Shown piece by piece: positions 10,841 through 20,885 of a stretch of DNA of 64,000 nt. The position numbers and the translations under genes are program-made. Every line of letters starts with the position of its first letter. Positions within the stretch are counted from its first letter, which is position 1. The stretch lies in contig CACRXP010000428.1 in NCBI GenBank assembly GCA_902702965.1, positions 465,458 through 529,457 of the forward strand. Direction: 5' to 3'. The stretch comes from Spirometra erinaceieuropaei (Eukaryota > Platyhelminthes > Cestoda > Diphyllobothriidea > Diphyllobothriidae). The notes below the pieces were generated by a model, which saw nothing but the letters and a program-made list of their open reading frames with translations, had not been told where the DNA came from and ran no database searches.

Positions 10841-11012
10841 CCAGTGCAGCAATGCTGCTGATGAATGTCATTGTCATACTGAGGTTAAGATCGCCGTGCA
10901 GCAAGAGTGTCCAGACGTTGGAGCCACCGCCACCGGGACAGCAGCCGGTAGTGAGGAGTCCAAACCCAAATTCTGGTTTAATTGGTACCACCATCGCAAT
11001 CCCGAATGCGAT
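10841..11012 (-). CDS. SLC10-family gene, exon 2
   Basis: Middle exon, 172 bp (57 codons plus one base). The acceptor is a pyrimidine-rich TTTTCTCCGCAG before ATC; the donor is CTGG|GTATGC. Joined to exon 1 it reads CQFGIMPL-IAFGIAMVV across the junction, as expected for the family. It carries the family signature TTGCCPGGGGSN (protein residues ~288-299) and then DLNLSMTMTF, part of the core transport fold. A longer frame continues past the donor to 10716, but splicing there restores ALG-MTPLALF with exon 3. An alternative acceptor 33 bases upstream (CTACCTCAG) would add eleven residues with no family counterpart and was not chosen. Intron 1 is about 4.1 kb and intron 2 about 7.5 kb. Confidence 0.88.
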
Positions 11013-11509
11013 CTGCGGAGAAAAGGCGATCAAGTTTGCTTTAGTCTGAGGTAGTACTTCCCTTGCGCTCCGACAGTCTGTCGGTACACGAAAGGCATTC
11101 TGTCACTTCCTTAGAGATTCGAAATTATTGGGAAAAATTTAGACTGACACCACTGACCACCGCATTGTCCTGTGACAGAGGGTGCAGAAGTCAGCGTCTG
11201 TGGTGGTGATTTTGTAATTTCGGCACGTGCGGACGGGCCGCTCAGCTCTGGCAGCTGCTTGTGCCAATCCTGTCGTCAGATGACTGACGGTTACAGACAA
11301 CGTTCACGTGCCTCGGTGAGGGGAAGAGAGGATGAGGCTGACTCTGATGACTCTGACCCCATATTAATTAGCGCATATTCCTTGCAGGAAAAACATTGAC
11401 GCACTTAAACACTTTCACTGTTAGCTAGAAGCTCTGGCATAAAAGGCAGCCAAATGACCGGTTAACTCGGCTCTCCTCCCAGGGCAGGAAGTCGGGAGGT
11501 GATGGTTTG

Positions 11510-11830
11510 TTCTTCATATAGCCCCTATGACATTTTCACTAAGATGGGATCCGGGCGGCCAATTTCGGGATTCTGTGAAATCCTAGTCCATCTGACGTGC
11601 ATGAGGCGTCACTGGGACGCGCAAACGGGCTATTAAAATTTGTCAGACATTAGACCCGACTGTGCCTACAGGATTTATGACTCTGTCCTAGCAACGGAGT
11701 CAGATGGATGAGGGCGGGGAGAGTGTGGTAGGCGCTGCATAAGTCTACTATCATAATAAATTAATCCATCGTTCCTGCCTCAGCCATGCTGTGGGAAACA
11801 CGGTCGACGTCGCCGATTGCAATTTTAGGA
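11510..11830 (+). mobile_element. 3' UTR fragment of the zinc-finger LINE
   Basis: Blocks such as TATGACATTTTCACTAAG, GATGGGATCCGGGC, GAAATCCTAGT, GAGAGTGTGGTAGGCGCTGC, ATAAGTCTACTATCATAA and CATGCTGTGGGAAACACGG follow the order of 28080-28450 with much divergence. Confidence 0.5.
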
Positions 11831-13179
11831 TGGCCAATTGCAGTTAAAGTGAAACATGTTGCCTTGTGTATGTAGCTGTTGTGAATACTGCAGTTTGCAG
11901 CTACCCAGTTTCACACCTGTGCATATGGACGTCTGGGCGTTTTTTTCGACTTCCATCTTGGATTAAATATAGCGTTAAACAATCTTAGTGATTCTCTACG
12001 GTACAGAGTCTAATTGGGCTTCTAATTATCCGATACTCATTTGAGTCTAACGGATGTACTTGCTGGAGGCGTCACGCCGTAAAAAAATATGGTATAACTC
12101 CAGCAGAAACATGTCACATGAACAACGTATTCTTATTTAGTACCTCTACCACGTCAAACCACCTGCGTACGCCTAGGGGAAACTATCGTCAAGGCGAACT
12201 AATTAGACAATCAGCAGCGAAAGTTGTTTGCATAATTAAAAAAGTATATTTCCTCCTCGGCATGGGAGAAGCCCACCAACTGTAGCATAATAAGTTACGG
12301 CACATAAAAATGACACGCAAACCATCTACCCTGATTGCGGGACGAAAGTGAGAGTTTAGGATTCACCTTGAAGCTGAGAGTGCGCTGCCTAAAGAGTCCG
12401 TCGCACGCGGCGACCAGAATTCAGTAATTGAGGACATTTTAATGAAAAACCAAGGGGCAGTGGAATGCCCGTTTCTGGCCTACTTGCTGCCATCACGCAG
12501 TGATCCCCGGAAGTACGAGCTGCACACGCCCGTACAGACGCCGGCTTCTCGGAGGCTAGAGGCTCGGATACATAGACTTTCGTTGGTGTATCGCTGAATT
12601 AATGATCGGAGGGTCCTCCACTGGCAGTTATTATGTTCGAGAAGGGGGAAGTTCTATGCTTTCGTTTGATCCCCCGAATCACCCCAGAGCATTACAAGTG
12701 GATTGCCTGCGTGTGGGTATGTTATGCGCTTCCGATCATGTGTCGTTCAGTCGGATCTCCGTGTGAACCAACTGGCGCATTGCGGAAAGGATCGCAGCAT
12801 GGAAGTTAGTACCTACGTAGGTAGGATCAAGGGCGCCCAAAAGATGGGCAAAGGAGGATTTCAACAATTGCATTTTACTTAGTTTGCTCGTAAACTGAAC
12901 GTGCTCTAACTGACCTGGATCAACATAAGGGTTGCTACAGGTCATGACATGTGATTATAGAGTCTCATGGAGTCCACGAGAGAGATCAACCATTGACTTT
13001 TCATATACGTGTAAAATGCCCAACTTTAAAATTGGCGCCGCATCAGTCTCTGCGACAGGTTTCATCTTCAGACTGTTGGCAGCTATGTAGACGACACAGG
13101 TGGACGGGAGAGCGAAGGCAAGATGAGGTATGCGCTTGAATCCACGTAAAAACGCAAAACGTCGTCGTTGGGAGGACTG

Positions 13180-13490
13180 TCAATAAATGGGATAATGCTA
13201 CAACCGATCGTGCTTAATCTGGACCTTAGTGCAAATTTAGATTATGTGTGGTCCGGGACCTAATGCGCCGTGCGTTAGACGGTCACTCCAGGTAAGCCAC
13301 CGCTCGTAAACGCATTTTCAACCAAGCCGATCCTGAGTGGAAGAAGAAGTAGAACAGTCAGAATGGGAGGGAACGCTATGCAACCCTCTTTTCTTCAGTA
13401 CAAATAATGACGCGTGACATAAAAATACTCAGGTATGTCAAAAGTCCCAGTTTGGGATTACGCCTACTGACGGTATATCTTGGTCGTCCA
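13180..13490 (-). repeat. Dispersed repeat R (copy in left duplication arm)
   Basis: Similar to 21670-21965 (its duplication partner) and, independently, to 19800-20150. Shared words on the plus strand of the other copies include GGCATACC, GAGTGACCG or GAAGTGACCG, CACACATA and GATCCGTTGTAAT or GATAGGTTGTAGC. It has no coding sequence. Confidence 0.5.
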
Positions 13491-14020
13491 TTTCAGACGA
13501 TCGTCAGACTGTGGTAAATATTTCCAAGTTGTGTTAGATTTGACATCTCCTTCTTCAAGGCCGATATTCTTCGGTTTTAAGGGCCAGGCCGTGTAAGGCA
13601 CCAGTAGAAGATTTGCTTAGTTTTTAAGTCACTGTGTTTCCAACTGAAGTAAAAATGCTGTTCGTATGCATTGACCACCCCCAAATGACGCCATCTAATG
13701 TCCCCGGCTTATGTGCAATTACAGATATACTCGTTGAAGCCTACGAAGTGGAGCATCATGGATCAGATCCGATCTGGCACTCGCAGATGAACCTTTTGGA
13801 CTTATCTGCCACTGATCTTATGTACATTCATTCTGTTGTTTTGAGCTTCTTCCGTCATTAATGAACGATTGACGACGAGAGATGAAGTGAGGTAGATACG
13901 ACCCAAGACTGCTCCACTGCAGTCAAAACCACGGCCAAATCCCAGTTGCGTGGATCGCGTGAGGAGGCGGTGGGCCAGGTCACGTGCACATAATAAGTAA
14001 GCAAATGACTTAATCATATC

Positions 14021-14088
14021 GGAGGAGGAGGAGGAGGAGGAGAAGGAGGAGGAGGAGGAGGAGGAGGAGGAGGAGGAGAAGGAGACAA
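14021..14088. repeat. (GGA)n microsatellite
   Basis: Near-continuous GGA triplets interrupted by GAA. It lies in a part of intron 1 absent from the right duplication arm. Confidence 0.9.
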
Positions 14089-15089
14089 TGTGAGACTGTG
14101 GCACCTAGAGTGAGCAAGGTAGTTGGATCCGATTGCGTGTCACGAGCTAATATTTCCGGTGTAGTCGTTTTCTCGATATGCCTACACTGCCGAGAAGTTA
14201 ATTTTATGCAAGACAAGCTGTTTTCTCATAATCCCAACATTGACACTCCATAGCACGACATACAGGCGTCTCGTCGACATCCTATTACCTGCCGTTGAAT
14301 TATGCCGGAATGACTGAGAAAGCGGGTCTTTCACAACATACCTACTTACAGCCAGCTCTGTATAACAATTCTCGATCTCCACTCCTTCCACTTCGCACAG
14401 ATCAGCAATCACCGTTTTTATTTGTGTTGTAATTGGAGTCGAACGCATTATGAATGTTTGCGAAATCATGTGACTGGAAATAAGCAAACATATATGCACA
14501 ATTACCTGGTCAAAAAAGTAACTGCTTATTAATAATAACAGATAAATATAACAATAATATCACAAATACAATATGATATAAATACACACGTATGATGAGA
14601 AGGGGCACTGAAGGAGTCTCCTTCTCTGCATACCCTTCTACTATCCACATACTACTTTCATATTTACTATGATCATCGCGGTTTTGAAAATTCCTTTCTC
14701 AAATTGCTACATTTAAATCCGCGGTGTCCTTTTCGCTGAAGAAACTTGTCGATTTCTAATGTGGGAAGCACACGGGAAATACCCATTAGGCGATTGCTCG
14801 AATGGTGACCTGATTCCTGAGAGCTTTATCTCACAGCTTAAAGATTACTATTGGCAGGCCGCGTGAAAGTCTTGCAAATTCCGTATGGATTTCATGCATT
14901 TCTTCTTACTGACTACTCGTTTGATGCACACCGGAATACCATAAGGGCACTGGGCACTTTCACCAGCTTGCATGAAATGCAAATTTGCACCCATTGGCTG
15001 ACTGGCCCATCTTACAGAGGGTGACTGCAGCTTGATCAACAAGGACTAGGATAGTCATGCAGTAGTACTTGGATCAGATGATGACTCAC

Positions 15090-15890
15090 CAGGGGCATTA
15101 TTCCAAATTGGCAGCAAAAACCGATGAGTGGACCTACGGGCCTCTTCAAATGTCTCCATATCAGACGCGGATCCAGCTCGCATCCCATGACAAACGTAAT
15201 TCCAATGACCAGACATGCAACAACTGCCCTAAATACAACCTCAATTGAACCTCGTGGTCGCAAAACTTTAACCGGAAGGCCCATGACAGAACCACCGTTG
15301 CCAAACTCACTCCTGTTCACCAGCGTCGACAAGTAGGCCTCTACGAGCAGAGGGTCAGACCGGTTCCAATTGTGCCACTCATACAGACCGGATCCACTCT
15401 GTTCCATGGCTTCACGAGCCCATATTCTCAGGTAGGCTACACCCATGCGCACCCCTAGGATCGTCAGGTTCAGGGGAATAGTCACCAGTCGGGACGAGGT
15501 AGGCTTTAGATGCAGCCAGAATGCAGGAGCTGATTGGGCCACTGGTGGGTAGTCAATTTCGAAGGAGAGAGCGATGGCCACTGTAAGCTCGTATGTCAAA
15601 TTGCACGTAACTTGTTGTGGGGCTTTCTTCTGCTCCAAAACGAGCTCTGACTTATTGCAGGAGATATTCAGGACCATCCGGCCGTCTTCCGACTTGAAGT
15701 GGGTAAAAAGTAGTCCAGTGTCACCATAGCTGACTATGTTGGCATCCATTTCGGCGTTGATGTGTTCACGCTCGACTCGGTCTCGCGGATCGACGACGAG
15801 GCCGCCTATCGACTCGTCTGCATATCCGTCGCCGAAGCCCACCACCTCGGTTACAAGGAGGCAGATAAACAACAGCATTGAACTCTGCAT
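15090..15890 (-). CDS. SLC10-family (bile acid:Na+ symporter, P3-like) gene, exon 1
   Basis: First coding exon (267 codons) of a three-exon minus-strand gene; exons 15890-15090, 11012-10841 and 3345-2681 give a 545-residue protein. Residues 1-18 (MQSSMLLFICLLVTEVVG) look like a signal peptide. Residues ~19-215 form a putative extracellular region with five N-glycosylation sequons (N75, N97, N141, N176, N192). The first membrane segment is ~217-237, and the second begins near 252 in GPLIGFCCQFGIMPL. A large N-terminal ectodomain before the transporter core is known for SLC10A3/A5-type (P3) proteins. The exon ends at CTG|GTGAGT, a consensus donor in phase 0. The start is the first ATG followed by the signal peptide; no TATA box was seen upstream. 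Family members move bile acids, steroid sulfates or unknown solutes with sodium; the substrate here is unknown. The 3' half of this exon is duplicated at 20475-20885. Confidence 0.9.
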
Positions 15891-16499
15891 TGTTTACCGT
15901 CACAGTGTCCGAAAGCAGCAACAAACAGACAAACACCTTCGTCTTTGTACACAGGGGGCCGGTGCTAATGACTTTTATTGTACTTCGTTAACCGGAGTAT
16001 GCAGATCCTATTGGTGGTTCTTAATGCTGCCACCACTCACAAGCAGGTCTATTTGTGCGTGTCCTCGCATTAGAGTGAAATCACACGTGTGACCTCTAAT
16101 GACTCCGTGCTTTGTTCTTGCTCCTGCAATCTAGAACAGATCTAGGTGAGGACATTTCAGAGGAGAAGCACAAGTTGGCGTCATTAGTTTGACCCTTCAG
16201 TCACAACTAGTGTGCGCATATTTACGTTTCTTAACCAATGAATTCAACTAGCCAAAGTTGCAGTAAGCAGGCATGTAGTCTTTTGCTCTTTTTTTCCGTG
16301 CGTACATCTTCTGACAAATACTAACCATTTCGAGTCACTACGTCACATCCTGTAAGTGAAAGACGACTCGTAAGCCGTGGTTAATTCACTGGTGCCGTGC
16401 GGAAAGGGAATCGACTAGACGCTCTGTCGGAAGGTGATGTGCCCTACAGACTTGAAGGTTGACTACTCTAAATCATTTTGTCCCCGGTACGAAGCTGAA
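15891..16499. other. Presumed upstream region of the SLC10-family gene
   Basis: No TATA box or initiator was recognised, and no ORF with protein-like features. The promoter presumably lies here or further upstream. Confidence 0.35.
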
Positions 16500-16531
16500 G
16501 TAGGCAAGAACGGCAGGATTTATTGGTACCA
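16500..16531 (+). repeat. Short inverted repeat, left copy
   Basis: 32 bp (GTAGGCAAGAACG..TGGTACCA) recurring in inverted orientation at 16930-16961 with one mismatch; the 398-bp spacer contains no recognised gene. Confidence 0.75.
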
Positions 16532-16929
16532 AAAAATTTCGCGACTGCTCTTCAGCTGCTTCCTGTCGCTTCATAAGAGGGATAACGAGTGAGAACAATA
16601 CAACAGATTTGAATTAGTGCAGAAAATCGATGCAAAAACAGCAAGGTTAGGGTTTTGGGCAAAGTTGGTTAATCGATAAAGTTAGTAACACAAACGCCGT
16701 AGGGGAAGAAAGTGAAAAAAGGGGAAACGTTAAAGAGCAAAAAATGAGAGGAGAGAGGGGGAATCATGGAGCTAGAGGCTACCATGGTAATGTTAGATTA
16801 ACCACGTGCTCCAATTGTTTACAAAGATCTGGATTCACTCGTCGTATATAGGCTGCCTCCAGGTAACGCAATGTCCGAGTTGTTCGTGCCCGAACAAGTA
16901 CTCGGAAGGAAGATTTGGGGTCGACGGTG

Positions 16930-16961
16930 TGGTACCAATAAATCCTGTCGTTCTTGCCTAC
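16930..16961 (-). repeat. Short inverted repeat, right copy
   Basis: Inverted partner of 16500-16531, with additional flanking similarity (CTCTAAATCA next to both, though in different relative positions). It lies about 115 bp before the assembly gap. Confidence 0.75.
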
Positions 16962-17075
16962 TCTAAATCAGACATGGAGAAGGTTGCTCCTTCTGAAAAA
17001 GTGGCCGACAACTTGGATGTGGATGTGCGAATACCAACTCGAGTGAGGGGGGGGGGGGTGGAATTGGACTTTAAC

Positions 17076-17571
17076 NNNNNNNNNNNNNNNNNNNNNNNNN
17101 NNNNNNNNNNNNNNNNNNNNNNNNNNNNNNNNNNNNNNNNNNNNNNNNNNNNNNNNNNNNNNNNNNNNNNNNNNNNNNNNNNNNNNNNNNNNNNNNNNNN
17201 NNNNNNNNNNNNNNNNNNNNNNNNNNNNNNNNNNNNNNNNNNNNNNNNNNNNNNNNNNNNNNNNNNNNNNNNNNNNNNNNNNNNNNNNNNNNNNNNNNNN
17301 NNNNNNNNNNNNNNNNNNNNNNNNNNNNNNNNNNNNNNNNNNNNNNNNNNNNNNNNNNNNNNNNNNNNNNNNNNNNNNNNNNNNNNNNNNNNNNNNNNNN
17401 NNNNNNNNNNNNNNNNNNNNNNNNNNNNNNNNNNNNNNNNNNNNNNNNNNNNNNNNNNNNNNNNNNNNNNNNNNNNNNNNNNNNNNNNNNNNNNNNNNNN
17501 NNNNNNNNNNNNNNNNNNNNNNNNNNNNNNNNNNNNNNNNNNNNNNNNNNNNNNNNNNNNNNNNNNNNNNN
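17076..17571. other. Assembly gap (496 N)
   Basis: Run of N, preceded by a 12-base G run (near 17047-17058) and followed by a (GTG)n tract (17572-17603). Open frames drawn across the N run are artefacts. Confidence 0.98.
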
Positions 17572-17603
17572 GTGGTGGTGGTGGTGGTGGTGGTGGTGGT
17601 GGT
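17572..17603. repeat. (GTG)n microsatellite at gap edge
   Basis: About ten GTG/GGT triplets immediately right of the gap; the gap may be a collapsed simple repeat. Confidence 0.85.
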
Positions 17604-17714
17604 AAAGGCATTGTACCGTACTCCCTACATAGATGCTAGCTTAAAACCCAGACAGGTGACTGCGTGCACCCGTGGCTGAAAATTGGTATCGCCTCCTGGC
17701 CGCGGGGACGGAGC

Positions 17715-19100
17715 AAATGTTAGCAGGGGGGCATGTTAACGTGTCTGTTAAAAGAGTTGGTGTCAGACACCCAGGTCTCCAACAGTTCTCGCCCTGTCTT
17801 ATTGCTGGCCCACGCTACTATCCGCGTGCTCGCAAAGTTTAATTCGTGGCCGTCCTCCAATATGTGAGTGGCAACCTAAGATAACGGGTCGCCTCTCCGG
17901 ACCACCCATCTATGCTCCGTTCTTCGTGAGCTAGGTCGTCGTCGTCCGGTCTGTCCTGTGTAGTGGCGAGGACAGTCCCGAAATGGGATCTGATAAACGA
18001 CACCCGATTTTTCTCCTACGTCTAGTCGGTCCTTCACTCGCATGATTTTATTGCGCATGATCGCTGTCGGACGGTGAGCGATACCCACGCCGGGCTCTCC
18101 AGCGATTCGTTCCATCGCTTCGGACACATTCTTTATATGTGTTAGAGGGTTGGCGACTCACCTCCGTTTGTTCGCCGTGGGTGCGTGCGGAGACAGCGGC
18201 TGACGAATCTGTCCGGGTATCCATTCCTTGCGTTTTTACCCTTTGGAAGAGTGTCCTAACACAACTGAGTTGATGCGCCATTGGGTGGTTACTGTGGTAG
18301 TTGAGAATCTGAGTCGTGTTAGTCGACTTTCTGTAAACCGTAGTGCTGAGTTCGTCAGTGAGTGCGCGTGTGACGAAAACGTCAAGCAAAGGCAGCTGTT
18401 CGGAAAGCTCTCCTTCCCTTGTGGACTGAATGTCCGGGAAGATGCCGTTAAGCAGGTCTTGAAAGTCGGCCAGTTTCCTCCTTTCAATTATACCGAACGT
18501 GTCGTCCACGTACCGGCGCCAAAATGCAGGTTCAAAGTGGTCGAAGGCAACTTTTTTCAGCTCCTGCAAGACTAGTTCTGCAACCAGGCTGGATATTGGC
18601 GAATCTATCGGTGCTCCTTTGATCTGCTTGGATGTTCTGTCATTAAAAGAAAAAAAGGTTTGTAGTCAGAAAGCAAAGAGTTGCAGTAGGTGGTCGATTT
18701 TTAGGGGTCTGTTCGTTTCGTCGTGGTTTTCTTCGAGTCGTTTGTATCGGACGTTGCGTGCCAGGTCCGGTGGGATAGATGTGAATGATAAAATCACGTC
18801 AAAAAACACCATAATCTGATCAGGTTGGACAACTTTTCCTCGGATGTCGGCCAGGAATTGGGAGGCCGAATTGATGGAGGTCCTCGAGCCTTCTCGGAGA
18901 AAGTTAAGTTTTCTCGCATCCACTTGGATAGGATGTAAGTGGGGCTGCCTTTCAAGGCAACGATCGGTCGAAGGGGAACATTGAGCTTATGGATGTTGGG
19001 TAATTCATAAAATCGAGCCAGTGCAGTGTCCGCTGATTTCATCTGTCGTCATTCGTCTAGCAATATCACACTATTCCGCTTGAGTCGGTTCAGTTGACCG
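17715..19100 (-). mobile_element. Decayed PLE (third subfamily): RT and GIY-YIG pieces
   Basis: From 5' to 3' on the minus strand: ARFYELPNIHK and PLRPIVALKGSPTY (18.93-19.03 kb); VFFDVILSFTSIPPDL (18.78-18.83 kb); FWRRYVDDTFGIIE with FPDIQST, LPLLDVFV and TTQILNYHSNHP (18.26-18.54 kb); GIAHRPTAIMR and GVVYQIPFRDCPRHYTGQTGR (17.93-18.10 kb). Last comes HILEDGHELNFAST with GRELLETWVSD (17.74-17.87 kb), before a stop in CCCCCC-rich sequence. At least three frameshifts break the ORF. The N-terminal part is missing, so the copy is 5'-truncated near 19.1 kb. No hammerhead-like core was seen at its 3' end. Confidence 0.82.
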
Positions 19101-19374
19101 ATCATCGATGTGGCTCGTGAGGAAGAAGAGGAAGTCCGACTGCGCAGAGGACGCGGACCACAAACTGCTTATGAGGTGGCTTGAACGTTGATTTGTTCGC
19201 AGTGAAGCACACCGTCAATGCAAATAACTCGTTCCTTCCTCCCACGTCCATTGAAGCATCAGTGCTGTGGTAGCCGGCTCCCGCGATTGCCAGCACAGCC
19301 GCTTTCTCATGTAGCCTTTCTCTTCACCTCCTGTTCCCTCTCAATCGATGAGTGGAGTTCCGCGCGGGACTTGG

Positions 19375-19430
19375 CATTGACGTCATGAGAGCTGGGGGCC
19401 AATCACCGCGGCGTCCTTCGTTGATTGGCT
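19375..19430. promoter_or_regulatory. CRE plus CCAAT-box cluster (candidate promoter or enhancer)
   Basis: A perfect palindromic CRE TGACGTCA (19378-19385), a CCAAT (19399-19403) and an inverted CCAAT, ATTGG (19424-19428), occur within 51 bp, in a locally GC-rich stretch. In other animals such clusters mark promoters. No gene start is assigned here; the SLC10-family start is 3.5 kb away with a PLE between. A chance match cannot be excluded. Confidence 0.3.
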
Positions 19431-19799
19431 ACTAACAGACAAAGCCTAAACACACGCAAAAGGAGGGGGACTATGCGTCTCAACGGCCATTATTTGTCTG
19501 TTCAGGGCGCTTGTGTTAGGTACTTGCTGGGTCGATTGTGCGCTCTCTAGCCTTAATAAAGCTCGTGCAACCATTCTGTTTTTTTCTAAACTGTGATTTG
19601 GGGAACACCAAGTCATCGACACACCGCGCTTCGACGAGCGCAGTAAATTTTCAACTTAAGAATGATCTGGACCATAACGCCCAAAATATCCTGCTTAAAC
19701 GAGTGTTTGTCAGATCTTCCGAGGGATCCACGCGACCGCAACAGCAACAAAGGTCTACTGCAGTCTCAAAACAGCTCAAAAGGAAGACCAAATATCGCG

Positions 19800-20150
19800 T
19801 CAGGTGGCATAAGCCCAAACCGAGACTTTAGGCATACCAGAGTAGTCTTTGGAGCGTATGGTTGTTTTTGTTGAGGAAAGGGGTCTGCGTGAAATTCCCA
19901 CTTTTCCTCCTCCTCCTCCTCCTCCCCCTCCTCCTCCCCTCTTCTCCTCCTCCTTCTCCTCCTCCTCCTCCTCCTCCTCCTCCTCCCCCTCCTCCCCCTC
20001 CTCTTCCGGGTTGACACGTTTGAAAATAATCTTGGACTCAGTGACGTATCTGAAGTGACCGTTTAGTGAGTGACACGTTGGATCCCGAATCACACATAGG
20101 TTAAAATTGCATTAGGAGCCAAATAAAGAACGATCCGTTGTAATCTGACC
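19800..20150 (+). repeat. Dispersed repeat R with CCT microsatellite
   Basis: Third copy of the repeat at 13180-13490 and 21670-21965 (GGCATAAGCCCAAACCGAGA, GGCATACCAGAGTAG, GAAGTGACCG). It is expanded internally by a (CCT)n tract at 19907-20006. Confidence 0.5.
19907..20006. repeat. (CCT)n microsatellite
   Basis: About 100 bp of CCT triplets with CCC and TTC interruptions. Long Pro/Ser- or Glu/Gly-rich frames across it are simple-sequence artefacts. Confidence 0.92.
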
Positions 20151-20474
20151 CTCTTTTCAATGCGGCGCAGCGTTATCCAATCAGCTAGTAGTCTTCTCAT
20201 CAAGGACTTTTAGCGCTTCGATGTAAAATCAAGCGCGTCGAATTTGATAGAATAGGAAATGTACTGATTTGCCGTGCGGAATTATTCCCCTAGTATCTCC
20301 CTCATTCCGTTTTCCCGCGACCACTCACCAGTGTCTTCTCCGATCTTCTCTGACAATGAAATTTGTCCTAATGGCTATGGTGGCTTCAATCTCAGACTGG
20401 CGAGTGTCACACGCATGTGACACAACAATGGTTAATCACTCTCTTCGACTGAATGCAATCCTACAGTTGCATGC

Positions 20475-20885
20475 ATGACGATCCTAGGAGTACGCATGGG
20501 TGTAGCCTACCTTAGAATTTGGGCTCGTGAAGCCATAGAACAGAGTGGATCCGGTCTGTATTTGTGGCACAATTGGAGCCGGTCTGACCCTCAGCTCGTG
20601 GTGAACAGGAGTGTGTTCGGCAACAATGCTTCCGTCATGGGCCTTCCGGTTAACATTTTGCGACCACGAGGTCCAATTGAGGTTGTATTCAGAGCAGTTG
20701 TTGCATGTCTGGTCATTGGAATTACGTTTGTCATGGGATGCGAGCTGGATCCACGTCTGATATGGAGGCATTTGAAGAGGCCCGTAGGTCCACTGATCGG
20801 TTTTTGTTGCCAATTTAAAATAATGCCCCTGGTGAGTCATCATCTGATCCAAGTACTACTGCATGACTATCCTAGTCCTTGCTGA
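20475..20885 (+). pseudogene. Truncated inverted duplicate of SLC10-family exon 1
   Basis: The translated frame matches residues 143-267 of exon 1 (TILGVRMGVAYL to QFKIMPL) plus the start of intron 1, on the opposite strand. Substitutions are scattered: AMEQ to AIEQ, NWNRS to NWSRS, QFGI to QFKI. A 21-nt in-frame deletion removes EAYLSTL. The donor CTG|GTGAGT after MPL is preserved. Homology begins abruptly at about 20475, so there is no signal peptide, and nothing like exons 2 or 3 follows. The open frame past the donor (VSHHLIQV to a stop at 20885) is intron read-through, shared with the parental copy. Most likely a dead partial gene copy; retention of the frame suggests recent origin rather than function. 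Confidence 0.85.

Larger units (their letters stand above)
11013..15089 (-). other. SLC10-family gene intron 1 (4.1 kb)
   Basis: Bounded by GT (15089-15088) and AG (11014-11013) on the minus strand. Its exon-1-proximal 3 kb (12.01-15.09 kb) is inside the inverted duplication. A LINE 3' fragment (~11.51-11.83 kb), a dispersed repeat (13.18-13.49 kb) and a GGA microsatellite (14.02-14.09 kb) lie within it. No additional exon is recognised. Confidence 0.75.
12010..15468. repeat. Left arm of a large inverted duplication
   Basis: Reverse-complement similarity to 20475-24165, matched by eye at many anchor points: exon 1 end/intron start (15.04 vs 20.87 kb), 14.98 vs 20.93 kb, 14.44 vs 21.58 kb, 13.50 vs 21.63 kb, 13.19 vs 21.95 kb, 12.75 vs 23.37 kb, 12.43 vs 23.77 kb and 12.05 vs 24.12 kb. 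About 880 bp (13562-14440, including the GGA tract) is present only in this arm. Coding parts look more similar than intronic parts. Confidence 0.85.

Noticed and set aside
13802..14216. Poly-Ser and poly-Leu frames at 13.8-14.2 kb
   Set aside because: Products of the (GGA)n tract; no conserved flanking protein sequence.
16806..17639. Long open frame spanning the N gap (and its antisense partner 16958-17611)
   Set aside because: The frame exists only because 496 Ns contain no stop; the right end is a GGT microsatellite read as poly-Gly. There is no family match on the left part.
19766..20093. Arg/Glu/Gly-rich frames around 19.8-20.1 kb
   Set aside because: They are translations of a CCT/GGA microsatellite in different frames.
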